Of a stretch of DNA of 21,819 bases, positions 15,409 through 21,562 are shown piece after piece (within the stretch, counting starts at the first letter, position 1; every line of letters starts with the position of its first letter). A model generated the notes under the pieces. It worked only from the letters and a program-made list of their open reading frames with translations. It ran no database searches and was not told the origin of the DNA. Origin of the DNA: a virus; the IMG/VR virus record IMGVR_UViG_3300032288_002518, positions 1-21,819 of that record; one strand, 5' to 3'. Made by a program: the position numbers and the translations under genes.

Positions 15409-15618
15409 ATGTTGACGAATGCAGCGCTCTTTGAGCGCGAATTGAAGCTATTGATCGCTGAAGAGATTGAGCGATTGAAAGAGAATTTGACTACCACGCC
15501 AAGAAACATGGAAGGCGCCGGTAGCATCACCTACCTCCAGGGGGGAATCGCTTCCCTGCGAGGGTTAGATGATCTGATGGAAATCGCAAAGACCAAATCA
15601 GATCAGCGTTCACGGTAA
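15409..15618 (+). CDS. hypothetical phage protein, 69 residues
   Basis: ATG 15409 follows GAGGGGG at 15398-15404. The product begins MLTNAALFERELKLLIAEEI, a long amphipathic helix with a Leu/Glu/Arg pattern, and continues ERLKENLTTTPRNMEGAGSI. It then has TYLQGGIASLRGLDDLMEIA, which resembles small phage proteins found next to head genes. The length and helix pattern suggest a small coiled-coil assembly factor, but this is inference. It sits 18 bases ahead of the GroES-like gene and is probably in the same transcript. Confidence 0.68.
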   Translation: MLTNAALFERELKLLIAEEIERLKENLTTTPRNMEGAGSITYLQGGIASLRGLDDLMEIAKTKSDQRSR

Positions 15619-15636
15619 AAGAGAGGGGAAAACTCA

Positions 15637-16029
15637 ATGCCGTTTATGATTATGGAACACGCAACAGACCCAAAGCAGAAATTGCTGGATGATATCGGCG
15701 ATATTTCTGCCTTTGAGATTTTCAACAATCAAATCCTGATTGCGATCTACATCAGGCCCAACAAAACCAAGTCTGGCATCTACCTCAGCGATCAATCGCG
15801 TGAGGAAGACAAGGTGCAGGGCAAGGTTGGCCTTGTGGTGAAGAAAGGCCCGGCTGCTTTTGTTGATGACACCAGCGAATGGTTCAAAGACATCTCGGTT
15901 GAAGTGAATGATTGGGTGGTAATTCGTCCATCTGATGGCTGGGCCATTACGGTGAACAATGTTCTGTGCCGAATTGTCGATGACACTGCGGTACGGGGCA
16001 AGATTGATGTGCCAGATCGCGTTTGGTGA
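15637..16029 (+). CDS. GroES-like co-chaperonin-fold phage protein
   Basis: This encodes 130 residues, with GAGAGGGGAA at 15621-15630 before the ATG. After a 27-residue N-terminal extension (MPFMIMEHATDPKQKLLDDI), residues about 28-120 follow the GroES pattern: strand QILIAIYIRP, loop NKTKSGIYLSDQSREEDK, strand GKVGLVVKKGP, strand VEVNDWVVIRPSDGW and VLCRIVDDTAVRG. SGIYL at 46-50 sits where the GroES mobile loop carries Gly-Gly-Ile-Val-Leu, the part that docks on GroEL. Phages often carry such proteins to fold capsid subunits. The gene lies between small head genes and the scaffold, which fits. Whether it truly binds GroEL is unproven; a structural role is the alternative. Confidence 0.8.
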   Translation: MPFMIMEHATDPKQKLLDDIGDISAFEIFNNQILIAIYIRPNKTKSGIYLSDQSREEDKVQGKVGLVVKKGPAAFVDDTSEWFKDISVEVNDWVVIRPSDGWAITVNNVLCRIVDDTAVRGKIDVPDRVW

Positions 16030-16040
16030 GGTGAAAAACC

Positions 16041-16952
16041 ATGTCAGAAACTGAAAAAGAGATCGAAATCGACTTCGATGCAGTAGAAAAAGCTGCAAAA
16101 GAGCCTGAGATCAAGATTGAAGAGCCAAAAGAAGAGGCTCCAGCCGAAATTTCTCCTGAAGACGGCATCGAAACGCTAAAAAAACGCTTTGAAGAAGAGC
16201 GTTTGGCGCGAATTGAAGCCGAAAGGCGGGCTGATGCAGCTTCTAGGGCTGCGAATGAAGCCCGTGGGCAGGTGGATGAAGGCAATTTGCAGCTTGTAAC
16301 CAGCGCAATTGACACGCTGAAGCGCGAAACCGACATCCTGAAGGCCAATTTGCGGGCTGCAATGGCTTCTGGGGATTATTCTGCTGCGGCAGATGCCCAG
16401 GAAGCCATGGCGGATGCCAAAGCCAAGCTTCTTCAGCTTGAAAATGGCCGTGCGGCCTTGCAGGAGCAGGCCAAAAACCCGCGAATTCATCCACAGCAAA
16501 TCCCGGCTTACGATCCTGTGGAAACGCTGGCTTCGCAGCTTTCCCCCAGGTCTGCTGCGTGGGTTCGCGCCCACCCTGAGTTCGCCCGCAATGAGCGGCT
16601 GACCCAGAAGATGGTCGCGGCGCACAATCTGGTCACGGCGGATGGCGTACAGCCGGATACCGATGAGTATTTTGAGACTGTTGAGCGCATCCTTGGGGTG
16701 CAGGCCCCTGCGGCCTCTGTGGCTGCCGCTGAGGCCCCTATGTCTGCGGCGGCGGCGCCAGCCCAGCGTCGATCTTCCCCGGCTGCTGCGCCTGTCAGCA
16801 GGTCTGGGACAGGCACTGGTGGCGGCAGTCCGAATGTGGTGCGCCTGTCTGCTGATGAGCGTGAAATGGCCAAGATGATGGGCATGACCGCTGAAGAGTA
16901 TGCTCGCAACAAGCTTGCCCTGATCAAAGACGGCAAGCTGACCAAGCATTGA
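16041..16952 (+). CDS. capsid scaffolding protein (predicted)
   Basis: This encodes 303 residues, with GAGGTG ahead of ATG 16041. The N-terminus is very acidic (MSETEKEIEIDFDAVEKAAK, then EPEIKIEEPKEEAPAE). A coiled coil follows at roughly 45-150 (LKKRFEEERLARIEAERRAD and onwards). A shorter ordered part (LASQLSPRSAAWVRAHPEFA; DEYFETVERILG) comes next, then an Ala/Pro/Gly linker and a C-terminal helix (LSADEREMAKMMGMTAEEYA). An acidic coiled-coil protein with a disordered linker just upstream of capsid genes is the usual scaffold signature. It is probably present in proheads and removed before the head matures. No catalytic site is visible, so it does not look like a protease. Confidence 0.75.
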   Translation: MSETEKEIEIDFDAVEKAAKEPEIKIEEPKEEAPAEISPEDGIETLKKRFEEERLARIEAERRADAASRAANEARGQVDEGNLQLVTSAIDTLKRETDILKANLRAAMASGDYSAAADAQEAMADAKAKLLQLENGRAALQEQAKNPRIHPQQIPAYDPVETLASQLSPRSAAWVRAHPEFARNERLTQKMVAAHNLVTADGVQPDTDEYFETVERILGVQAPAASVAAAEAPMSAAAAPAQRRSSPAAAPVSRSGTGTGGGSPNVVRLSADEREMAKMMGMTAEEYARNKLALIKDGKLTKH

Positions 16953-16966
16953 GAAAGGATTGAACA

Positions 16967-17581
16967 ATGGAAAACGTACCGATGCGCCGTGGTCGGCGCC
17001 CCCGCATGGCGAAGCCCGAGCTTGCCGCCCAGGTTGAAGGTGAAACGCCGGATGTGGACGCCGTGGCTGAAGCCCCGGTAACGCCCGCCAGGGTGCTGCG
17101 CCCGCCCATGCGCAAGGATTACTCCCTAGCCTCTGCGGAAAGCCGCACGGCTGAAATCCTGGGCCATGTTGGCACGGTGGCTGAAGGGGTTGATGAATTC
17201 TACATTGACCGCTCCAGGCTGCCGCCGGGCTGGGATGCCGAATGGAAGACCAAGACGGTGATGGGGGCTGAAGACCCCGCGCAGATGGTTTCCTATGCCC
17301 GCATGGGCTGGGAACCTGCGCCGCTGGATATGTTCCCTGAAATGATGCCGCAGGGCTGGAAGGGTAACACCATTGAGCGCAAGGGCATGATCCTGATGAT
17401 CCGCCCCAAGAAGATCACCGATATGGTGCGGCAGGCTGATGCGCGAAAGGCGCGGGAGCAGATCAGGGCTAAGGAAGCGCAGCTTTCCTCGGCGCCGGAT
17501 GGGCAGTTTACCCGCGACCATGCCCAGGTGAAGCCAAAGATCAATAAGGGCTTTGAGCCCATGCCGATTCCGCAGGATTGA
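16967..17581 (+). CDS. conserved phage hypothetical protein, 204 residues
   Basis: ATG 16967 has AAAGGAT at 16954-16960. The N-terminus is basic and disordered (MENVPMRRGRRPRMAKPELA). The central part includes RLPPGWDAEWKTKTVMGAED, YARMGWEPAPLDMFPEMMPQ and TIERKGMILMIRPKKITDMV, with conserved Trp, Pro and Met. It ends in a charged helix (QADARKAREQIRAKEAQLSS). I recall the pattern PPGW..EWK.K...G.EDP......MGW.P......PEMMP as a family of unknown function in podovirus head modules. Position after the scaffold suggests a head component. It ends at the regulatory gap. Confidence 0.72.
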   Translation: MENVPMRRGRRPRMAKPELAAQVEGETPDVDAVAEAPVTPARVLRPPMRKDYSLASAESRTAEILGHVGTVAEGVDEFYIDRSRLPPGWDAEWKTKTVMGAEDPAQMVSYARMGWEPAPLDMFPEMMPQGWKGNTIERKGMILMIRPKKITDMVRQADARKAREQIRAKEAQLSSAPDGQFTRDHAQVKPKINKGFEPMPIPQD

Positions 17582-17586
17582 TCCTG

Positions 17587-17614
17587 ACCATTTTCCTGAT
17601 GTCAGGAAAATGGT
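17587..17614. promoter_or_regulatory. perfect 13-base dyad, possible operator or hairpin
   Basis: ACCATTTTCCTGA and its exact complement TCAGGAAAATGGT are separated only by TG. The dyad starts six bases after the preceding stop. The two-base centre makes an RNA hairpin with a tight loop less natural than a dimer-binding DNA site. It runs into TTGACA (17614-17619). Confidence 0.6.
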
Positions 17615-17626
17615 TGACACAAACTG

Positions 17627-17647
17627 AAGGGGGCTTAGGCCCCCTTT
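17627..17647 (+). terminator. G5C/GC5 hairpin with UUAG loop and T-tail
   Basis: AAGGGGGC (17627-17634), loop TTAG and GCCCCCTT (17639-17646) form an eight-pair stem followed by a T and ACCCC. This is the third copy of the hairpin family and the one most like an intrinsic terminator. It separates the assembly genes from the capsid genes. Confidence 0.7.
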
Positions 17648-17663
17648 ACCCCTATAAAATGTG

Positions 17664-17693
17664 TTGATATTTTGGGGGGTGTGGGCGTATGGT
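17664..17693 (+). promoter_or_regulatory. possible promoter for the capsid gene run
   Basis: TTGATA (17664-17669) and TATGGT (17688-17693) are 18 bases apart, after the terminator-like stem and about 100 bases ahead of the GTG at 17792. The rest of the gap holds a weak stem CCTTCC/GGAAGG (17702-17707, 17716-17721) in the would-be leader. A TATAAA at 17653 is a rival -10 element without a good -35. Confidence 0.35.
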
Positions 17694-17791
17694 CCACATT
17701 GCCTTCCCCCGGTGTGGAAGGTTTGAGCCTCTTTCTGCTCCCTAGCCGCCCCGGTGCGCGGTAACGGCGCTTTCAATCGGAGGACCGATTC

Positions 17792-18421
17792 GTGGCAAAC
17801 ACGAATACCCCCTTCGGCTTTGCGCAGTACCAAGGCGGCGCTGGTGGGGCTCCCACCTTCGCTCAGACGGCACGGCGCATTGCCTCTTCAAATACCACGG
17901 CGATCTATTTCGGCGATCCCGTCATGCCGGTGGTCAGCACGGCCAACGGTTACATCACCCAGGCTTCTCCCGGCACCACGACCCTCGCGGGTATCTTCGT
18001 GGGCTGCCAGTATTTGTCCACCAGCCAAAAGCGCACGGTGTGGTCGAATTACTGGCCGGGTGCTGACGCTACGGGCGATGTGATTGCCTATGTCATTGAC
18101 GATCCGAATAGCCGTTTCGTCGTGATGGGCAACAGCACGACCTTCAACATCTCTGGCACCCTTTCCGCATATGGCTCTTCGCCGATTGGCAAGTACGCTC
18201 AGTTTGCGATTGGGACTGGCAACACCACCAGCGGTATTTCCGGTGCGTACCTCAACTCTGTTGGTACGACTGTGACGTTCCCGTTTGTTGTGGTTGACCT
18301 GATCACTGCTCCTCCGGGTGCGAATGGTGCCGATCCGACGACCGCTTACAATCATGTGGTTGTTGGGTTCAACAACGAGTGGCTGCGCAGCAATGGCGCT
18401 GGCCCGACCGGCATCTCGTAA
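17792..18421 (+). CDS. structural protein, likely capsid decoration or head protein
   Basis: This 209-residue protein has a GTG start with GGAGGA at 17779-17784. It begins MANTNTPFGFAQYQGGAGGA. It is rich in Gly, Thr, Ser and Ala with a beta-strand pattern (YFGDPVMPVVSTANGYITQA, LAGIFVGCQYL, GDVIAYVIDDPNSRFVVMGN, VTFPFVVVDLITAPPG). Low Lys/Glu content and many small residues are typical of virion proteins made in many copies. It sits directly before the major capsid gene, where decoration or stabilisation proteins often lie. It is separated from that gene by 14 bases, with AAGGAGG overlapping its stop. The exact role is not shown by sequence. Confidence 0.72.
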   Translation: MANTNTPFGFAQYQGGAGGAPTFAQTARRIASSNTTAIYFGDPVMPVVSTANGYITQASPGTTTLAGIFVGCQYLSTSQKRTVWSNYWPGADATGDVIAYVIDDPNSRFVVMGNSTTFNISGTLSAYGSSPIGKYAQFAIGTGNTTSGISGAYLNSVGTTVTFPFVVVDLITAPPGANGADPTTAYNHVVVGFNNEWLRSNGAGPTGIS

Positions 18422-18435
18422 GGAGGGCATGAACC

Positions 18436-19350
18436 ATGGCTGTAAATCTTTCGGCTATTAAAGACCTGCTCCTCCCCGGTCTGCGTGGTGTTGAAGGCAA
18501 GTACGAGATGATCCCATCTCAGTACGACAAAATCTTCACCAAGCATGACTCCAAGATGGCGCTCGAACGTACCGCTGAAATGCGTTACCTCGGCCTTGCC
18601 CAGCTCAAGACCGAAGGCGGCCAGACCGCTTTTGATAACGGCGCGGGTGAGCGTTTCGTCTATAACCAGGAGCATACGGAAATTGCGTTGGGTTACGCGA
18701 TCACCCGCAAGGCGATTGACGATAACCTGTACAAGACGCAGTTCCATCCGTCGAACCTCGGCCTGATTGAATCCTTTCAGCAGACCAAGGAAATCTACGG
18801 CGCGAACATCCTGAACACGGCGACGACCTACAATGCTTCCATCGGCGGTGACGGCGTGGCGCTTTGCTCCACCTCTCACCCGATTGATGGTGGCACGGTG
18901 GCGAACCGCCCGACCACGGATGTTGGCCTGAACGAAGCGACCCTGCTGAACGCGATGATTTCCGTGCGTACCAACTTCAAGGACCAAGCGGGCCTGAAGG
19001 TGTTTGCGCGGGCGCGTAAGCTGATCGTTCCGCCGCAGCTTGAACCGACCGCGATCCGTCTGACGAAGACTGAGCTGCGGCCCGGCACTGCCGACAACGA
19101 TGTCAATGCCATTATGATGACGGCGGGTGGTCTGCCGGAATCCTATATGGTCAACGACTTCTTGACCTCGCAGTATGCTTGGTTCCTGCTGACGAACATT
19201 GATGGCCTCTCCTACATGGAGCGCATCAAGTTTGAAACGGATATGCAGGTCGATTTCGTGACCGACAACCTCCTGGTCAAGGGCTATGAGCGGTACTCTT
19301 TCGGGTACTACAACTGGCGCTCGATCTTCGGTTCGTTCCCGACTTCGTGA
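18436..19350 (+). CDS. major capsid protein (HK97-fold, Mu gpT-like)
   Basis: This 304-residue protein is preceded by AAGGAGGGC (18420-18428). It begins MAVNLSAIKDLLLPGLRGVE and runs on with SKMALERTAEMRYLGLAQLK and YNQEHTEIALGYAITRKAID. The middle has ANILNTATTYNASIGGDGVA and LCSTSHP, a pattern of Mu gpT-like capsid proteins. The end, YAWFLLTNIDGLSYMERIKF and later KGYERYSFGYYNWRSIFGS, matches the gpT-like C-terminus that I recall (Arg-Tyr-Ser-Phe-Gly...Asp/Asn-Trp-Arg). It is the main shell subunit. The short length, with no N-terminal delta domain, fits use of a separate scaffold, which is encoded at 16041. It is probably very highly expressed. Confidence 0.88.
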   Translation: MAVNLSAIKDLLLPGLRGVEGKYEMIPSQYDKIFTKHDSKMALERTAEMRYLGLAQLKTEGGQTAFDNGAGERFVYNQEHTEIALGYAITRKAIDDNLYKTQFHPSNLGLIESFQQTKEIYGANILNTATTYNASIGGDGVALCSTSHPIDGGTVANRPTTDVGLNEATLLNAMISVRTNFKDQAGLKVFARARKLIVPPQLEPTAIRLTKTELRPGTADNDVNAIMMTAGGLPESYMVNDFLTSQYAWFLLTNIDGLSYMERIKFETDMQVDFVTDNLLVKGYERYSFGYYNWRSIFGSFPTS

Positions 19351-19360
19351 TCCCCGTAAC

Positions 19361-19387
19361 GGCCCCCTGGCATTGTGTCAGGGGGCT
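19361..19387 (+). terminator. hairpin after the major capsid gene
   Basis: GCCCCCTG (19362-19369) pairs with CAGGGGGC (19379-19386) with a nine-base loop, and a G-U pair extends it. It lies 11 bases after the capsid stop and has no T-run. It could lower expression of the downstream genes relative to the capsid gene. Confidence 0.6.
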
Positions 19388-19407
19388 AACTCAGGAAAGG
19401 GCTAAAA

Positions 19408-19860
19408 ATGGGTGCTACTCACTTTAGCGGTCCTGTTGTTTCGGGGACTTTGCAGCAGGGTGAAACCGATGGTCCTAACCAGGGCTTTTCGGTTCTTTCC
19501 CAGTCTACTTCGATCACCCAAAACAGCACGACTGCTGTTTCTTCCACGCTGTACATCCCGGCTGGCTCTCGGATCGTTGATTTCAACATTGACGTTCTGA
19601 CGGCGTACAACTCTGCCACTTCTGCGACCCTGACCATCGGCACTGCTGCCGCTGGTACGCAGTATGTTGGCAGCATTGACGCCAAGACTGCCGGGCGCGC
19701 TGCGATCACCTACACGGCGGCGCAGCTTGCAGCAATGAATGGCGTCAGCGTCCTTGGTGTCGCTGCGCCTACCACTGCTCCGGTAGTGATCACTGTAACC
19801 CCGGTCGGCGCGACATCTGCTGGATATGTCGTGGTGACTGTTCTTTATGTCCAGCAGTAA
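19408..19860 (+). CDS. small virion structural protein, 150 residues
   Basis: AGGAAAGGG lies before ATG 19408. The product begins MGATHFSGPVVSGTLQQGET. It is almost all Gly, Ser, Thr, Ala and Val in beta-strand patterns (TSITQNSTTAVSSTLYIPAG, RIVDFNIDVLTAYNSATSAT, VVITVTPVGATSAGYVVVTV), with very few charges. This fits a jelly-roll or immunoglobulin-like decoration protein on the capsid surface. The FSGPVVSG opening resembles short phage structural proteins encoded next to capsid genes. Exact role unknown. Its stop overlaps the AAGGAGGA leader of the next gene. Confidence 0.7.
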   Translation: MGATHFSGPVVSGTLQQGETDGPNQGFSVLSQSTSITQNSTTAVSSTLYIPAGSRIVDFNIDVLTAYNSATSATLTIGTAAAGTQYVGSIDAKTAGRAAITYTAAQLAAMNGVSVLGVAAPTTAPVVITVTPVGATSAGYVVVTVLYVQQ

Positions 19861-19871
19861 GGAGGACCGCT

Positions 19872-20177
19872 ATGAAGGGTCGTAAGGGTCGCGCGGCTGG
19901 TGGTGAGTCCCCGGCTGCTGGCACGAAGGATTGGGAACAGGATATCTCTTCCAAGCCTACGCGCCGTGTGAACGCTCCCAGCATCATGAATGCTGCTGAA
20001 GAGCGCAAGCGTGGTGGTAAGGCCATGGGCAAAATCCATGGCGCTGCTGCCAAGATGCATGCTGGCCGCAAGGCTCGCAAGGCTGGTGGTAAGGTGGGTT
20101 CCAACATGAACCCGCTTTCCAGCGCGCATGCTGGCACCCCTGCCAAGGGCCGCAAGCTCGATAGCATGGGTCAGTGA
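19872..20177 (+). CDS. small basic KxGG protein, 101 residues
   Basis: AAGGAGGA (19859-19866) precedes ATG 19872. The product starts MKGRKGRAAGGESPAAGTKD and is strongly basic and disordered, with many Ala and Gly. KRGGKAMGKIHGAAAKMHAG is followed closely by RKARKAGGKVGSN. The same KxGG signature occurs about ten times in the protein at 13212-15299 and in the giant protein's tail, which suggests a shared origin or job. Condensing or neutralising packaged DNA is one option. It is followed by the UUCG hairpin. No known family. Confidence 0.65.
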   Translation: MKGRKGRAAGGESPAAGTKDWEQDISSKPTRRVNAPSIMNAAEERKRGGKAMGKIHGAAAKMHAGRKARKAGGKVGSNMNPLSSAHAGTPAKGRKLDSMGQ

Positions 20178-20180
20178 TTG

Positions 20181-20200
20181 GTGGGGGCTTCGGCCCCCAT
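20181..20200 (+). terminator. G5C/GC5 hairpin with UUCG tetraloop
   Basis: GTGGGGGC (20181-20188), loop TTCG and GCCCCCAT (20193-20200) form a stem of seven to eight pairs with a UUCG loop. This is copy four of the hairpin family, four bases after a stop and 20 bases before the next ATG. Confidence 0.65.
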
Positions 20201-20219
20201 CTTTCCTTTGGAGGGGATC

Positions 20220-20483
20220 ATGGCTGGAGCTTGGACGCGCAAGGAAGGGAAGAACCCTGAAGGCGGCCTGAATGCAAAGGGTCGCGCGTCACTGCGCGCA
20301 GAAGGTCGTGATATCAAGCCGCCTGTTTCACGGGAAACAGCGCAGAAGAGTGAAATGGCAGCCGCACGGCGCCGCAGTTTTTGTAGCCGGATGGAAGGCA
20401 TGAAGGCCAAGCTGACCTCTGCCGCCACCGCGCGTGATCCTGACAGCAGGATCAATAAATCGCTTCGGAAGTGGGATTGCTGA
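20220..20483 (+). CDS. small conserved phage protein (WTRKEGKNPEGGLN family)
   Basis: GGAGGGG at 20210-20216 supports ATG 20220; an upstream TTG at 20178 would run through the hairpin. The 87 residues begin MAGAWTRKEGKNPEGGLNAK, then GRASLRAEGRDIKPP. They end SFCSRMEGMKAKLTSAATAR and DPDSRINKSLRKWDC. I recall this pattern, including SFC.RM.GM...LTS and RINK.LRKW.C, from many marine phage genomes, where it is a domain of unknown function. It is basic, with two Cys. It opens a set of three small genes spaced by one base and then an overlap. Function unknown. Confidence 0.78.
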   Translation: MAGAWTRKEGKNPEGGLNAKGRASLRAEGRDIKPPVSRETAQKSEMAAARRRSFCSRMEGMKAKLTSAATARDPDSRINKSLRKWDC

Positions 20484-20484
20484 C

Positions 20485-20655
20485 ATGAGCAAAGCCATTC
20501 CTGAAAATCCGCGCCTCTGGGCTTCGGTGAAAACCCAGGCCAAGAAGAAGTTTGATGTTTACCCCTCTGCCTATGCCAATGCCTGGGCTTCGAAGGAATA
20601 CAAAGCCAAAGGCGGCAAGTGGAGCGGCGCTGACAATAGGGTCAGCAAGAAATGA
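20485..20655 (+). CDS. small conserved phage protein (YPSAYANAWASKEYK family)
   Basis: ATG 20485 starts one base after the preceding stop; the in-frame extension to 20434 overlaps that gene. The 56 residues are MSKAIPENPRLWASVKTQAK, then KKFDVYPSAYANAWASKEYK and KGGKWSGADNRVSKK at the end. The NP.LW...K..AK.KF.VYPSAYAN.WA.KEYK pattern is a short domain that I know from phages and some large viruses, with unknown function. It is basic and helical in the middle. Its stop overlaps the next ATG (ATGA at 20652-20655), so the two are translated together. Confidence 0.75.
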   Translation: MSKAIPENPRLWASVKTQAKKKFDVYPSAYANAWASKEYKAKGGKWSGADNRVSKK

Positions 20656-20879
20656 AGGGTGGCCTGGGCAAGTGGTTTGGCGAGAATTGGCGTGACATCA
20701 AGACCGGCGAGGAATGTGGTCGCAGCGGGTCTGAGAAAGCCAAGAGGGCCTACCCTGCCTGCCGCCCGGCTGCTGCGGCTTCTCGCATGACATCAAGCCA
20801 GAAGGTGATGATGTCGGCCAAGAAGACCGGATCAGCAAGGCAATCTTGGCCCGTGACACCAACGGGTAAAAAGAAGTAA
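20652..20879 (+). CDS. small conserved phage protein (GLGKWF..CGR..YPACRP family)
   Basis: This encodes 75 residues, with a start in an ATGA overlap. They begin MKGGLGKWFGENWRDIKTGE and contain ECGRSGSEKAKRAYPACRPA, then a Ser/Lys/Thr-rich tail ending TPTGKKK. The GLGKWF...W.DIK....CGR....K..YP.CRP signature is one that I recall as widespread in marine phages, often beside the two preceding families. Two Cys near the centre could bind metal only by pairing with another chain, and that is a guess. It is probably virion-associated or an assembly factor. No function is known. Confidence 0.75.
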   Translation: MKGGLGKWFGENWRDIKTGEECGRSGSEKAKRAYPACRPAAAASRMTSSQKVMMSAKKTGSARQSWPVTPTGKKK

Positions 20880-20915
20880 AATGCCGCGAGGCGTTATGAA
20901 GAAGGAACGCAACTG

Positions 20916-21554
20916 ATGCAGCCTACTGTTGTTTCTGTTGGCCCCCTTGACGCGGCTGCTGCTGATGCGATTGCTGCCGCTCAAACTTTGGCCAGCGCTG
21001 GTAATCTTACCTTGACTGCCACCCCATATGTTTTGGATGCCCCTCGCCGCGTTATCATTACCTCTGTGGGGGATGATAGCGGTGTGATTTTCACAATCAC
21101 AGGCACCACGTTTGGAGGGCATACGGTTTCTGAAGAAGTTACCGGCGCCAATGCTGGTATCGCTTCCTCAACGATTGATTTTGCCACCGTCACAAGCATT
21201 TCTGCTGATGGTGCTACTGCCGATGACGTAGAAGCTGGCACCAGTGAAGTTGCTGGAAGCTCTTGGGTGCGTATGGATAGCTGGGCTGCGGCGCAGTCTG
21301 CTGTGCAAGTAAATGTGACCGGAACGGTCAATTACAGCATTCAGACCACGATGGATGATCCAAATGATCCCAGCAATCCCACTGACATCCTTGATGTTGT
21401 TTGGCTGGATGCTCTTGATGCCAATTTGGTTTCTGAAAGCACAGCCAAGTCTGGCTATTTCAATCAAACGCCGACCTTTGTGCGTCTTTTGCTGAACAGT
21501 GGCACTGGATCAGCCAAAGCGACTATTGCGCAATTTGGCAACGCAACCTACTGA
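20916..21554 (+). CDS. virion structural protein, 212 residues
   Basis: ATG 20916 is preceded by GAAGAAGGAACG. The protein begins MQPTVVSVGPLDAAAADAIA and is rich in Thr, Ser, Ala, Val and Asp in alternating strands (LTLTATPYVLDAPRRVIITS, DSGVIFTITGTTFGGHTVSE, VQVNVTGTVNYSIQTTMDDP). The pattern APRRVIITS...DDS...FTITGT...G....E is one that I know from podovirus structural genes just before the neck connector. It is mostly beta, with no Cys cluster and no signal peptide. It likely belongs to the head surface or neck. It is followed eight bases later by the connector gene. Confidence 0.75.
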   Translation: MQPTVVSVGPLDAAAADAIAAAQTLASAGNLTLTATPYVLDAPRRVIITSVGDDSGVIFTITGTTFGGHTVSEEVTGANAGIASSTIDFATVTSISADGATADDVEAGTSEVAGSSWVRMDSWAAAQSAVQVNVTGTVNYSIQTTMDDPNDPSNPTDILDVVWLDALDANLVSESTAKSGYFNQTPTFVRLLLNSGTGSAKATIAQFGNATY

Positions 21555-21562
21555 GGTAAGCC

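Noticed and set aside
17614-17642. TTGACA at 17614 as the -35 box of a promoter
   Set aside because: No fair -10 box lies 16-18 bases downstream; that place is inside the GC hairpin. TTGATA at 17664 is a better candidate.
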